The translations under genes were made by a program, and so were the position numbers. Of a stretch of DNA of 64,000 nucleotides, positions 46,088 through 56,364 are shown piece after piece. The first letter of the stretch is position 1. The number at the start of each line of letters is the position of its first letter. Below the pieces are notes generated by a model, which saw nothing but the letters and a program-made list of their open reading frames with translations, did no database searches and was not told the origin of the DNA. Source of the DNA: Zoroaster sp. YZ-2022 (taxonomy: Eukaryota > Echinodermata > Asteroidea > Forcipulatida > Zoroasteridae); contig CM055823.1 of NCBI GenBank assembly GCA_029582265.1, positions 11,411,716-11,475,715 of the forward strand, in the 5' to 3' direction.

Positions 46088-47722
46088 ATGGAATCTTTCT
46101 TCAGACGACTCCGCCTCCGGAAATACTTTCACACGAAAACCCAGCCATCTGATGGTTCAAATGACAGCACTGTCCCCAAGAAAATCAGGATGCAACCTCA
46201 ATCCAAGCGGGACACCTGGACTCCACCTGAAGGTCGTAACCCCAAACTTGACCTGTACATCAGTTGTTTCCGTAAACGTGTCCACTCCCAGATCTTGACC
46301 AAGCAACAGAAACTCATGTACAACCTCACTCCTGCAGAACGACAGGCCATAAGCAGTCTCAAGCCTGCAGATAAAGGGGGTGCCACCGTTCTTATGGACA
46401 AGAGGGATTACATCGCTGAAGCAGAGAGGCAACTCCACAACTCGGCATTCTACACCCCTCTTGACAGTGACCCTACCCAGACCTACAGAAGTGAGCTGAA
46501 GTCTCTACTCAATACACTCCCAGACGATGTACAGCAGCAGATTAACATCATGACCACCAATAACCCCAGGCTGGGAACTTTCTATCTACTCCCCAAGATA
46601 CACAAGCCGAATAATCCAGGCCGCCCCATTGTTTCTGGTATTGGCACCATCACTGAAGGAGTTTCTGGTTTAAATGTGGATGGAATTCTCCGTCCATATG
46701 CCATGAACGCACAAAGCTACATCCAGGATACAACGGATTTTCTACGTAAGCTACAAAACATCACCGACCTACCAGATGACACCATACTTGCTACTATGGA
46801 TGTTGCTTCTCTGTACACTAATATCCCCCATACTGACGGACTCAAAGCTATCAAAAACATCATGCCAGATGATGACATCAACACATCAACCATTCAACTC
46901 GCCCAATTCGTACTTGGGCACAATTACTTCAAGTTTGGTGAGCAGTTGTATCTTCAAACCAGCGGCACAGCAATGGGTACACGCATGGCTCCCCAATATG
47001 CCAACATCTTCATAGCTGATCTGGAGGAACGCTTCCTACAAAGTCAACCCCTGGCTCCCCTCATGTATGTCCGCTACATAGATGACATCTTCATGGTCTG
47101 GACTCATGGAGAGGACACCCTCAAGGAATTCCACAGAAACTTCAATGTTTTCCACCCCAGTATCAAACTCACCCTGGAACATTCACAACACGTCAATTTT
47201 CTGGACACTACGGTCAAGGTTAGCAATGGACGCCTCGCCACAACGGTGCACAAAAAACCCACGGACCGTAACAGCTATCTCCATGCCTCCAGTTTCCACC
47301 CCCCACATACTACCCAGTCTATAGTCTACAGTCAAGCCCTACGCTACAACCGAATCTGTTCTGACACTGCAGACCGTGATCAGCAGTTGGTCAATCTACA
47401 CAAATCCTTCATGGCCTTGGGATACAACAAGACTGTAACTGAACTAATAGAAAAAGCTAAATGTAGGGACCGTAGTGATCTACTACAATACAAGCCACGT
47501 GATCACACGGACCGAACACCCCTTGTGGTCACCTACAGCCCTCAACTCAAACCTCTACAGCGGATTATAAATGAACTTAACCCCATACTACAGGATGATG
47601 ACACACTCAAGCAGACCTTCAAGGATAAACCCATCATTGCCTACAAACAACCCCCCAACCTCCGAGCCCGCCTTGTCAGCAGTGCACTGAACAGCCCCAT
47701 CAGCAATGGGGCCCTGCAATAG
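46088..47722 (+). CDS. Reverse transcriptase domain of the Penelope-like element
   Basis: The frame gives 544 residues. Landmarks are LKPADKGGATVLMDKRDY (91-108), FYLLPKIHKP (165-174), GRPIVSG (178-184), motif A ATMDVASLYTNIP (235-247), motif B TAMGTRMAPQYANIF (294-308) and motif C YIDDIFMVW (330-338). The catalytic aspartates of A and C are present. The domain order and the KIHKP and GRPIVSG segments are typical of Penelope-like RTs and distinguish it from LINE RTs. The frame ends just after the RT and thumb region, before the endonuclease. The ATG used here is only the first Met of the open frame, not a natural start. Confidence 0.9.
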   Translation: MESFFRRLRLRKYFHTKTQPSDGSNDSTVPKKIRMQPQSKRDTWTPPEGRNPKLDLYISCFRKRVHSQILTKQQKLMYNLTPAERQAISSLKPADKGGATVLMDKRDYIAEAERQLHNSAFYTPLDSDPTQTYRSELKSLLNTLPDDVQQQINIMTTNNPRLGTFYLLPKIHKPNNPGRPIVSGIGTITEGVSGLNVDGILRPYAMNAQSYIQDTTDFLRKLQNITDLPDDTILATMDVASLYTNIPHTDGLKAIKNIMPDDDINTSTIQLAQFVLGHNYFKFGEQLYLQTSGTAMGTRMAPQYANIFIADLEERFLQSQPLAPLMYVRYIDDIFMVWTHGEDTLKEFHRNFNVFHPSIKLTLEHSQHVNFLDTTVKVSNGRLATTVHKKPTDRNSYLHASSFHPPHTTQSIVYSQALRYNRICSDTADRDQQLVNLHKSFMALGYNKTVTELIEKAKCRDRSDLLQYKPRDHTDRTPLVVTYSPQLKPLQRIINELNPILQDDDTLKQTFKDKPIIAYKQPPNLRARLVSSALNSPISNGALQ

Positions 47723-48149
47723 CCAAAGATGCCAACTTTGCGCCCACATTAACACTGACACCCAGATCATCGGACCCAATAATGTCCCATACACCATCAA
47801 GGGTTCATTCAGCTGTAACTCCTCCAATGTCATCTATGCCATTACTTGTACACAATGCCCTTCAGCTGTTTACATTGGACAGACAAGCCAGTCCCTACGG
47901 CAACGGATGAATAACCACAAGTTTGACATCAGGAATAGGGATGACCAGAAGCCTGTGGCTGAGCACTTTAATCTACTTGGCCATTCACTTCAACACTTCA
48001 AAGTAGCAGTTCTCAAACAACGACCATTCAAAACCAAACTTCAAAGGGAAGCAGCTGAACAAAGGATTATTCACACCCTGAACTGCATTGAACAAGGACT
48101 GAATAGAGACTCTGGCTTCATGTCCCAATATACAGGATTAACTTCATGA
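47706..48149 (+). CDS. GIY-YIG endonuclease domain of the Penelope-like element
   Basis: The 147-residue frame overlaps the RT frame by 17 bases and continues it after a frameshift near 47705. It begins with a cysteine cluster (CNSQRCQLC, residues 4-12) and then reads NVIYAITCTQC and AVYIGQTSQSLRQRMNNH, that is, the GIY-YIG signature with the conserved arginine and histidine. REAAEQRI (about residues 117-124) supplies the conserved glutamate. Such a domain nicks target DNA to prime reverse transcription in Penelope-like elements. Stop at 48147-48149. Confidence 0.9.
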   Translation: MGPCNSQRCQLCAHINTDTQIIGPNNVPYTIKGSFSCNSSNVIYAITCTQCPSAVYIGQTSQSLRQRMNNHKFDIRNRDDQKPVAEHFNLLGHSLQHFKVAVLKQRPFKTKLQREAAEQRIIHTLNCIEQGLNRDSGFMSQYTGLTS

Positions 48150-48221
48150 GTCACCGCCACCTTTTGTTTGCCACCTCCTCCCAGACTGTATATTAACTCT
48201 GACTTCTCTTGTCCTTCTTCA

Positions 48222-48264
48222 TTGCATCTGATGAAGTTGCTGTAGCTACGAAAGCTTATGCCTA
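48222..48264 (+). ncRNA. Hammerhead-ribozyme-like motif in the Penelope 3' region
   Basis: The core pattern CTGATGA, a stem (GTTGC-TGTA-GCTAC, one U-U mismatch) and GAAA is present, and GCAT before it can pair with ATGC after it. Penelope-like elements are known to carry minimal hammerheads near their ends. Activity and exact boundaries are unproven. Confidence 0.6.
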
Positions 48265-48435
48265 TTTTTATGTTTAGTTAGTCTTAAAAGTGCTACCATT
48301 TATATATATATATATCTTATTCCTAATGTTGGTAATTGATTCATGTTTGTTTTTTGAATTATTGTCATTTCTCAGTTTGATAAAATCCCAAATCCATGGG
48401 CACCCAAAAACGCATATAAAAGTCTCATGTCTTAC

Positions 48436-48540
48436 TTGTTACGTCTAGCTCCCACATGTCAGTCATGGTGACACTAGGGACTCTCTGTGATGTCATCTCT
48501 TGGTTTCTACCACTGCTGTAGTCATCTTGTCTGTCCCTCT
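48436..48540 (-). CDS. Candidate NLR exon A, copy 1
   Basis: Minus strand: acceptor TTTTTAATTGACTAG ends at 48541, donor ACAA then GTAAGA at 48435. The 105 nt are open in phase 1-1, encoding RDRQDDYSSGRNQEMTSQRV then PSVTMTDMWELDVT. The paralogue at 50076-50213 is longer and contains an in-frame TGA. No named domain. The Penelope insertion lies in the intron between this exon and exon B. Confidence 0.5.
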
Positions 48541-49003
48541 CTAGTCAATTAAAAACAAAACAAAACATTCCATTGCAATCTTTACTGCAAATGTTTGCTA
48601 AGGTTAATGCTACAGGTGTTGTCACCTAATGGGCGTCGATTGGTGGGGCACAGGGGCATGTCCCCCTCTCGTTTTTAAAGTGGTTACTGTATATCAATTC
48701 CCCCTCCCCTTCCCCCACTTTTTGGAGTTCCCACAAATAATTACAAAATTATGCAATATGGAGGCCTAGCACGCAGAGGCAGATCCACATGTACAGTCTT
48801 GGACAGACTTATTGGGACATCGGAACAAGAATCATCCACCCTTATTTCCTCATCAATGGGTGTTGAGTGTTTGGGGATTGATGGACTTACACTTCCCCCT
48901 CTTTAGAGTAGTAGAGCACTACATCAATGAATATGTGATCTTTAAACAATAGCAGTTTTTGATAGCCCATATACAAACAAATTTATCAATGTTGATACTT
49001 TAA

Positions 49004-49099
49004 CTGATGTCATCCACTTTTTAGGGGGTACATTAGGAACCTGTGTGACTGACCAGCTACATGTAGATGAATGATGACGTTTGGATGTTTCTGGACAAT
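49004..49099 (-). pseudogene. NLR exon C, copy 2, with a damaged splice donor
   Basis: The acceptor TTATTCTTTAAAG and an open 96-nt frame (CPETSKRHHSS, CSWSVTQVPNVPPKKWMTS) are kept. At the 3' end the expected TCAG-GTAAAG reads TCAGTTAAAG. Only a donor shifted by one base remains, which would break the phase. Likely non-functional. Confidence 0.5.
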
Positions 49100-49506
49100 C
49101 TTTAAAGAATAACATAAACCATCATTCTTGAGTAATAACCAGACTTGAAAAGATGAAAAGACATCACTTTTTTGGATATCCCACATACAAAAAAATACTC
49201 TTGGGTGATTTGGTGATCCCCCCCATAATTGTTTTTGTGTCTATTTTTTTAACGTCTAATGTGTCTTTGTATATTAATGCATTGTTTTTGGTAAAAACCA
49301 CAAAGCATTTTAGCGGTTAAAAAATAAATGCGAAAATGTGTTGATGAAGTGTTATCAACTAACAGCTTTTAAACATCTACACTTACTTGTTTTTACAGCA
49401 AATTCTAAATTTTGTCGTCATTTGTATGTTTTTTGAGGTATACATTCACTGCCTTTAAATCGTTGAAATTGAGATATTTTATAGAACAAATTGTCATTAC
49501 CATTAC

Positions 49507-49689
49507 CTATCGATGGCTGTGCCTGATGGATATGGAAAGTTGGTTGTGTTACTGGAGGCATAAACATTGGCATGTCGTGACCACCGACATTCAAACTCTG
49601 CGCATTAGCCTGTAATGTTAACTGCTGAGATTGTTGTAAACTGCCTGCGTATGGAACCAATGTAGAGTGATGACGTGCCCCAGGAGGAT
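49507..49689 (-). CDS. Candidate NLR exon B, copy 2
   Basis: Same 183-nt length, phase 1-1 and splice sites as copy 1 (acceptor ending at 49690, donor at 49506), with changes such as PPGARHHSTL and MFMPPVTQPTF. The open frame is intact. Whether it is spliced into a transcript is unknown because its neighbours A2 and C2 are damaged. Confidence 0.5.
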
Positions 49690-50075
49690 CTATGTACAAA
49701 TTGACAGAAAAGAAAACAAATACATTAGGCCTACATCTACTTCAATGACTATCAATACAGTTATATAGGAGTACAAATCAGAACCCGATTATAACGTCAT
49801 AATACATGTAGCAAAGACACTACATGTATGCATTGCACAATATTTTCCTAATGTTGGAAAATTTTGCTATAATACAGGATTGCTTTAAATTGCTTTAAAA
49901 TAATTTGCTTTGGCAGTTAGTATTTAAAAAAAACATTCAGTCAGAAGGCTCAATTAACAAATTACAAAAGTATTTGTACATTTACCACAGTATTGATTCA
50001 TGTGAGTTTTCTCAGTTTGATAAAATTCCAAATCCATGGGCACCCAAAAATGTATATAAAAGTATCATGTCTTAC

Positions 50076-50213
50076 TTGTTTCATCTAGCTCCCACATGTC
50101 AGTCGTGGCGGCACTGACATCTTGATCATCTACGTTTTGTCTAGGGCCTCTCTGTGACGCCATCTCTCGGTTTCTACATGTACCACTGTTGTGGTCATCT
50201 CATCTGTCCCTCT
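50076..50213 (-). pseudogene. NLR exon A, copy 2, with an in-frame stop
   Basis: Both splice sites are kept (acceptor ending at 50214, donor at 50075) and the length, 138 nt, is a multiple of three. In the phase used by copy 1 the fourth codon is TGA where copy 1 has CAA. An 11-codon insertion rich in D and V is also present. In that phase it cannot be translated through. Confidence 0.5.
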
Positions 50214-50315
50214 CTAGTCAATTAAAAAACATAATTTCTATTGTAATTCTGCAGTGCAAACATTTGATAATACCGCAGGTGTGGTTGTCACCTAAGGGTT
50301 TCCTGATTGGGGTCA

Positions 50316-50597
50316 ATTGGTATCCTCATTGGGAGAATAGGGTTTCCATCAGGATAACAGTATCTCCCAATCAGGAGAGTATAGTAGACAACCCCTGTGA
50401 GCCACACTTCTTTGTGGTATCCTCATTGGGAGAATAGGGTTTCAATCGGGATAACAGTATCTCCCAATCAGGATAGTATAGTAGACATTGACCCCTGTGA
50501 GCCACACTTCATTGTGGTATCCTCATTGGGAGAATAGGGTTTCAATCGGGATAATAGTATCTCCCAATCAGGATAGTATAGTAGACATCAACCCCTG
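50316..50597. repeat. About 99-bp tandem repeat with internal hairpins, three copies
   Basis: Each unit contains TCCTCATTGGGAGA and its near mirror TCTCCCAATCAGGA about 40 bp apart, then GTATAGTAGAC and ACCCCTG, with GTGAGCCACACTTC in the first two. The third unit is truncated. No gene. Confidence 0.8.
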
Positions 50598-51053
50598 GAT
50601 CTGCCATTGATTGCACATACACTCGTTTTATGTTTTATGTGCATATTCTGTTCTCGTGTAGTTAAGAAAACATATTTTACAAACCATTGCTTTTTACACT
50701 GAAGATTCTTTTTGGAGCAGATTTTGTCTTTCCCTTGAATAATTAATCTATAGCTACTCCATTTTGTGACATTACAATGACATTATATACTAAAATGCTT
50801 CCTTTGAGAAACTTTACATTTTCTAATTCGTGAAATCCTTGTGTGGACAGGCTCAATTCAAGGCATTTGTGTATTTTGGGGTTTGTTGTCAATTTTTTAA
50901 ACTTTTAACTGGACAACATTGAGTCATGTGACCACATCCAATGCATTCTGAAAATCCAATATGGCCACTAAATTACGTTTAGGCCTAAATGAAATATCTT
51001 ATATTTTGTCCCCAAAACATTTTTTTAAAGATTTGTTCAGTTTTTTTGCTCAA
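50598..51053. other. Intergenic, nothing recognised
   Basis: AT-rich with no supported feature. Confidence 0.4.
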
Positions 51054-51055
51054 TA

Positions 51056-51918
51056 TAAACCCCTCAAAAAAAGTTCTGCAATTCAAGTTTGAGGGATATC
51101 TTTCTTGTTACTGATGTATGAAAAAAGAAACTGGTGTCATTGAAAAGCTTGATTATTCCTCTTTACAATGATGTGTCATTTGTGATGCTTATGCAATCAT
51201 GGAATGCGCAGTCCTTCTGAATATGCAGCAAGGTCAAAAATGAAATGTTGCAAAATTCGTTGTTTTCAATAGTTAATTCATCCAAACTTTAATGACAAAA
51301 CAATGATGACACAGACAATTGTTTTCTCTCACTCTCTCCTCTCCTTCTTTTATTGAGAAATGGTTACATGTCAGTAAGTCAGTAGCGGGTAGATGACCCG
51401 AACACAGCAACCACGGCCTGACACCTCCTCCTCATGCTGTTCACCAGCCTCGTCACCTAAGCAGTGGGATGGCGTTCCACTCTTCAACAAGGATCAGCGG
51501 AGTTGTCCAATTGCTTGGGCCTTTAGGAGATTCGATAAGCGTGGCATCTTTAAACATCTTACAACGACCACTCAGTAAACTGCAGCTCTACCTCACACAA
51601 ACATTATTGAAGGCACCATTGACATTCATGCAAGACATGCACTGTCATCTGGGCACTATTCAAAACACATTGCATCTTCACAAGAAATGGAGACTTCGGT
51701 GTTGAAAACAATGCTTTTTGCAACATTTCACTTCAGACTTTGCCCTATATTCAGGAGTACTGCACATTCCATGATTACATAATCACGGCAGATGGCACAT
51801 CATTGTAAAGAGGAATAATCAAGCTTTTCAATGACACCAGTTTCTTTTTTCATACATCAGTAACAAGAAAGATATCATCCCTCAAACTTGAATTGCAGAA
51901 CTTTTTTTGAGGGGTTTA
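51056..51918 (-). mobile_element. Tc1/mariner-like element with long TIRs and a transposase remnant
   Basis: Ends TAAACCCCTCAAAAAAAGTT and its mirror extend into arms of about 150 bp and are flanked by TA (51054-51055 and 51919-51920), as expected for Tc1/mariner. Only the C-terminal end of the transposase remains, on the minus strand. Confidence 0.8.
51379..51496 (-). pseudogene. C-terminal remnant of a Tc1-type transposase
   Basis: The minus strand reads LVEEWNAIP and, after a frameshift near 51458, RLVNSMRRRCQAVVAVFG then STRY and a stop at 51379-51381. This is the well-known end of Tc1-like transposases. The catalytic DDE region is deleted. Confidence 0.75.
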
Positions 51919-51920
51919 TA

Positions 51921-53124
51921 AATTTATGATATGAAGTGTACCATTGTTATATCTGCCTTTATTGTACTTCTGCAATGACCTAATTGAAATGGTTGCTTGT
52001 ACTAAAGATAGGGTTTTCAGTTTGTACGTGCTTGACCGAAGCCCCCCACACGCACAGCGCATCGCCCGCAACAAAAAACATCAAAATTTTAAATCAAAAT
52101 ATTCTATTACTTTTACCTGTCGAAATCTTACATGTAATAGCTCATTGGAAAGCTTATAGTCTCAGCTATCCAACAATGTACATAAAATAGCAATCGGAAG
52201 TACGTGCGAAAGCCTAGGTTTTTATGAATGAACCACTCTCGTCCCGCCCAGCCTTTCGCGAAGTGTTCCAAGATCGTGTGCATTCGGCCCGTAAAATTTG
52301 CCACGCTCTGCTGAGGGCATCCACTTCGGAGCTGTCTCCGCGCCCGAGTACATTCTGATTGACATGAAAACGGGTTTCCCTATAGAGTCAAAGGGCTCCT
52401 TTACATACCCATGCTTGCTCGATCTCCACAGCTACTCTACAACCGAAGTTATGAAGAGATAAAAAATTAAACACAATTTTTTGAGGTAACATTTTTAAGT
52501 TGAAAGGTAAGAGCAATGTCTGAATGAACTGTACACCTCTTTTCTATCATATGTGAAAGTTTTGAGCCGTAGATGTGTTTAGTTTTGAGCGGAGAGTGTA
52601 TTTTTTACACCCTTTCAAAAGCTCTTATGAGGGAAACGAGCACGAACGCTGTGCGTGTGTATCACGATGTGTGTAGGCTGATTCAACGGTTTTGTTGCCA
52701 TTAGGGATGTACACAGTGTATGGACAGTCGGGCTTCATCGAATGCTGTATACTTGATTAAATAAAACAGGATTCCTCAAAAACGACTCGTCCGATTTTCT
52801 TGATTTAAAAACCTTTGTATTTCTTTCATCAAGACCTTTAATTTGATATAAATATTGAGCATATTGGTTCAGGAAAAAATTTTCACCTGAAAACCCTACT
52901 AAAGACAACATTTGTGCCACATTTCTTGGATGAAAATTAAGGAACTTGTCGGAAAATACTAGGCCTAGCTTACATTCTTGACCAAAAATTAAGGGGGGAA
53001 AAATGGTGACCTATGGATGTTTTCATGGCCTCATTTGATAGATTGTGTCAAAAACTGCCTGAACCCATTTAACAGTTAGGCCTAGAGAGGTTTCACAAGC
53101 GTACGGACACGGAATCATGGGGCC
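51921..53124. other. Intergenic, nothing recognised
   Basis: A locally GC-rich part (about 52020-52440) has no supported ORF or splice pattern; the rest is AT-rich. Confidence 0.4.
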
Positions 53125-54342
53125 TACTAAAAACCGACAACTCACGACAACAACTCACAACAACACGTTTTAAATACACTGAAAACTCAAAAATAAAGTT
53201 AAAAATATGTTTATAAGGGACAGTGGCATTCATAAAGGGTTTCAGTTTTGAAAATGTTTTAAATTAGCAATAAAAAATGATTTTCTTCGCTGCAGTAGTA
53301 TTGGCCGCCATCTTAGAGGACTGTACCATTATGTGAAAGGGTGAAAGTAAACCAGACTACAAAGCAAGTGACATCATAATGCGGCTGTGTCCGTGTGCCT
53401 GTGTCCCGCCGGCGCACGAAATTTATTTTCATGTACAATGGTTATAATTTTATAATGTTTGTAGTATATATTGTGTCCTGATATTTTATTTTGTAAAATA
53501 TTAATATAAAGTGTATTATATTGACCTTGTAAGTTTTAACTATATTTAGGCCGACTGGTTTAAATAAATTCAAATTCAATCAATCCAAATATAGTGAAAA
53601 TGGTTGTACTTTGTAATCTTTATTCTGCTTGTTTGTATTATTCTCGTGAATGTTTACTAATCTGCGAATAAAGTTTGAACAAAATTGAAAGTCATGGTTG
53701 TTCTTGTGATGTTTTTGACCTACGGTATTGTACATGTATGATGTAGTTTTCTGACAATGCAGACACAGTTACTTGTTGAATTTACATTTTCTAAAAAATA
53801 ATAATAAATAAATAAATATATAAATAAATATAAATATAAATATATATAAATAAATATAAATATAAATATAAATAAATAAATATAAATAAACTTAACAGTT
53901 TTTCCTGGCAGTGACAATACCAGACCTATAATACTTCACAAAAATTTATATAATGTTGTCTAGGTCTACATCTGTAAATATAATTATATATGATTGTAAT
54001 TATATTGCAATTCATTGTTATTGTTTTACTTTTACAATTTACACTCCATAAAAATATAACAAAAGACTTCCCCTCCTGCCTGGCATGGGCCGACAAAAAA
54101 AAATTCACCCTTTGACATAATGGTACAGTCCTTTTGCATTGCGCAAGCAAGATGGCGGCCAATACTAACAATAACACATTACTGCAGCGAAGAAAATCAT
54201 TTTTTATTGCTAATTAAAACCACATTTTCAAAAACTGAAACTCTTTATGTATGCCACTGTCTCTTATAAACATATTTAAAACTTTATTTTTGAGTTTTCA
54301 GTGCATTTAGAATGTGTTGTCGTGAGTTGTCGGTTTTTAGTA
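53125..54342. mobile_element. Foldback-type element with arms of about 220 bp
   Basis: TACTAAAAACCGACAACTCA at the left mirrors TGAGTTGTCGGTTTTTAGTA at the right, and similarity continues through ATTTTCTTCGCTGCAGTA and ATGGTACAGTCC. The flanks GGGCC and GGACC hint at a degenerate target duplication. The middle holds AT-rich sequence, AATAAA-type words and the 53799-53892 microsatellite. No transposase. Confidence 0.7.
53799..53892. repeat. AT-rich (TAAA/TATAAA) microsatellite
   Basis: About 90 bp of AATAAATAAATATAAATAT-type repeats, which also explains the phenylalanine/isoleucine/tyrosine-rich minus-strand ORF there. Confidence 0.9.
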
Positions 54343-55383
54343 GGACCGGATACTAGACTTGGTTCCAAGTCTGTGATCGTGGTTTTTTTGTCTGCCTGAA
54401 GCCAATACGGCTCTGCAGTATCGCATTAAATAGCGCCCTCTTGTGTATTAACCTTCGACATTAATGTCCAATGTGCATTTGACAATAACTTTTAATAATT
54501 TCATCTTGAATTTTGGCAGCCATTTTGAATAAATAATGAGGTAAACATAAAATGACATGCTTCAGTGAACACAATAATATATTTTCATATTTGTGCCAAA
54601 TATAATTGTTCCTTCTCATTTTCACCAAATAGTGCAATTTTCCAAACAGCCTTTGGTCAAATAGTGCAACAGCCTTAAAATTTTGTGTGCATTTTACAGT
54701 TATATATATAAGCGTCAATTTTTATTCTAAAATATGCCGGCCATTTTGAATATATAATTAGGTATTCATCTTCCAGTGCGCACTGACAATGATGCAATTA
54801 GTTTACCAGAAAACATAACTAAAATAAATGCCAACATAATGTCCATGGCATAAAATCTTAATACATGTAAAAACACATGTAAAATTTGTTAGTATATTCC
54901 TATGTACAGTAACTATATATAGCTCATCTGGTCACAACTTTTTGGCCCATTTTGCATATAAAAATTAAAATGGCACAGATTTTCCGAACACTAAAAGTCG
55001 TGTAACCTCACTTAGGCTCACCCTATAGAAGTGGTTGACCCCTCATTTTAAAGCATACTGAAAGTACTTTCAGATAAAAATAACATCAGTGTGATCAAAA
55101 CAACTTGAAATTTTCATGAAACTGCCTAAATTATGGAATCCGAGAAAATCTAGGAAACGGGTCACAAGTCAAATGTACATTTCTTTTGTTTTTCCTTATA
55201 AAATAATTGCCATTTAGTGATTTACAGGCCTAAAATTGCCGGATTCAACATGTCATAACTTCCTTATTTTTGGTCACAGGAAGATGATCCTTATATCATT
55301 GCAATCGTCTATTCAAGACCTTGACAATGATTACCAGTTGTACTGGAATCTGTTGATTTTGAAAATTTTTGTCACATAGCTAC
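54343..55383. other. Intergenic, nothing recognised
   Basis: AT-rich; GCCATTTTGAATA words near 54518 and 54740 are the only repeated text. Confidence 0.4.
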
Positions 55384-55391
55384 CCTGTCTA

Positions 55392-56356
55392 CAGTGGCGC
55401 ACCCAAGGGGGGGGGGGGCTTGGGGGGCTCGAGCCCCCCCCGGGCCCGCTGATGTTTTATTTTTTTTTTAAAGAAGGAGCCAGGAAAGAGCAAAATCTGA
55501 GCCCAAGTCTTGTCTACAGAGGAGTTCGGCAAGGAGTATAGGGCAGTGGTACAAGGGATGGGGATCGACTCACGAGACTCAAGCTCCCCTCCAAAAGTTT
55601 TCCATTTATTCCACTATTATATTTTACGGCGTTGCGTATGCATACAGCATGTAAGCTTGAAGGGCCACCAGTATATATAACAAGCATTTTTACACATTCT
55701 CCCCCCCCCCTGCCATGGTGCACCCTGATCAGGGAGCAGCTTTACTTAATTTTATTTTCATTTTCTGTTGTCCGTTTCTCTTGTTGAGGTCGTTGACTGT
55801 CGTTGAGGTTACTCGTAAAATTTAAACACGCCCGCATTATAATCAACTCCTTTCCAGTTTGTACACAATGGCCCAGGATTGGGTTTTAATTTACAAAGAT
55901 TATGTGACACTCTTTTAGCAAACACCGATTGGATAATATTGGGATTTGGTTTTGCCGCCAAAATCGTGTTTGAAAAAATTTAGCTCCGCCCGGAATGATC
56001 ACAAACTTTACGTCCACGCAATGAAAGTATTTAACTATAGAAATCTTGCAGACGAAACAAGCTCAAGTTCTTTACATCAAGAGGAGGAAATTATATGGAA
56101 GGTAAAACCCTACAACTACGACTACGAGTCCGAATCATGCCATGCCATGTCTTCTTTTTATGACTAGAATTAGAAACCACCAGGAAACATTTAACATGTG
56201 CCGTAGGTTCACTGACGAGCACGACTAGGGACATGGCTGCAGCCGCGCCAGCGGTTATGGTTTGGGTCAGCCATGTCTCTCCCCCATATTGGATTTCAAA
56301 TAAAAATATTTTGAGCCCCCCCCCCAATCAAAATTCAAATCCTGGGTGCGCCACTG
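55392..56356. mobile_element. hAT-like element (CAGTGGCGCACCC ends) with 8-bp target duplication
   Basis: CAGTGGCGCACCC and GGGTGCGCCACTG are flanked by CCTGTCTA at 55384-55391 and 56357-56364. Long G runs follow the left end and C runs precede the right end. It is the same family as 34470-35822. Internal ORFs of 70-80 codons are not recognisable transposase. Confidence 0.85.
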
Positions 56357-56364
56357 CCTGTCTA

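Larger units (their letters stand above)
45529..48319 (+). mobile_element. Penelope-like retroelement with RT and GIY-YIG domains
   Basis: The element is flanked by TTCCTAATGT at 45519-45528 and 48320-48329. The paralogous intron copy has a single TTCCTAATGT at 49845-49854, which is the empty site. It encodes an N-terminal PLE region, a reverse transcriptase with YIDD, and a C-terminal GIY-YIG nuclease, in three frames separated by two shifts. A hammerhead-like motif follows the last ORF. The 5' end begins almost at the first codons, so the element is slightly 5'-truncated. It lies in an intron of the NLR gene, opposite in orientation. Confidence 0.9.
48545..50260 (-). repeat. Second copy of the NLR exon A-B-C block
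   Basis: Order and flanks match 44600-48590 after removing the Penelope element: GGACAGACTTATTGGGACAT is at about 44700 and 48800, exon C at 44889 and 49004, exon B at 45223 and 49507, exon A at 48436 and 50076. The duplication predates the Penelope insertion. Confidence 0.85.

Noticed and set aside
46157..46438. Minus-strand ORFs over the Penelope-like element
   Set aside because: Shadows of the RT frame.
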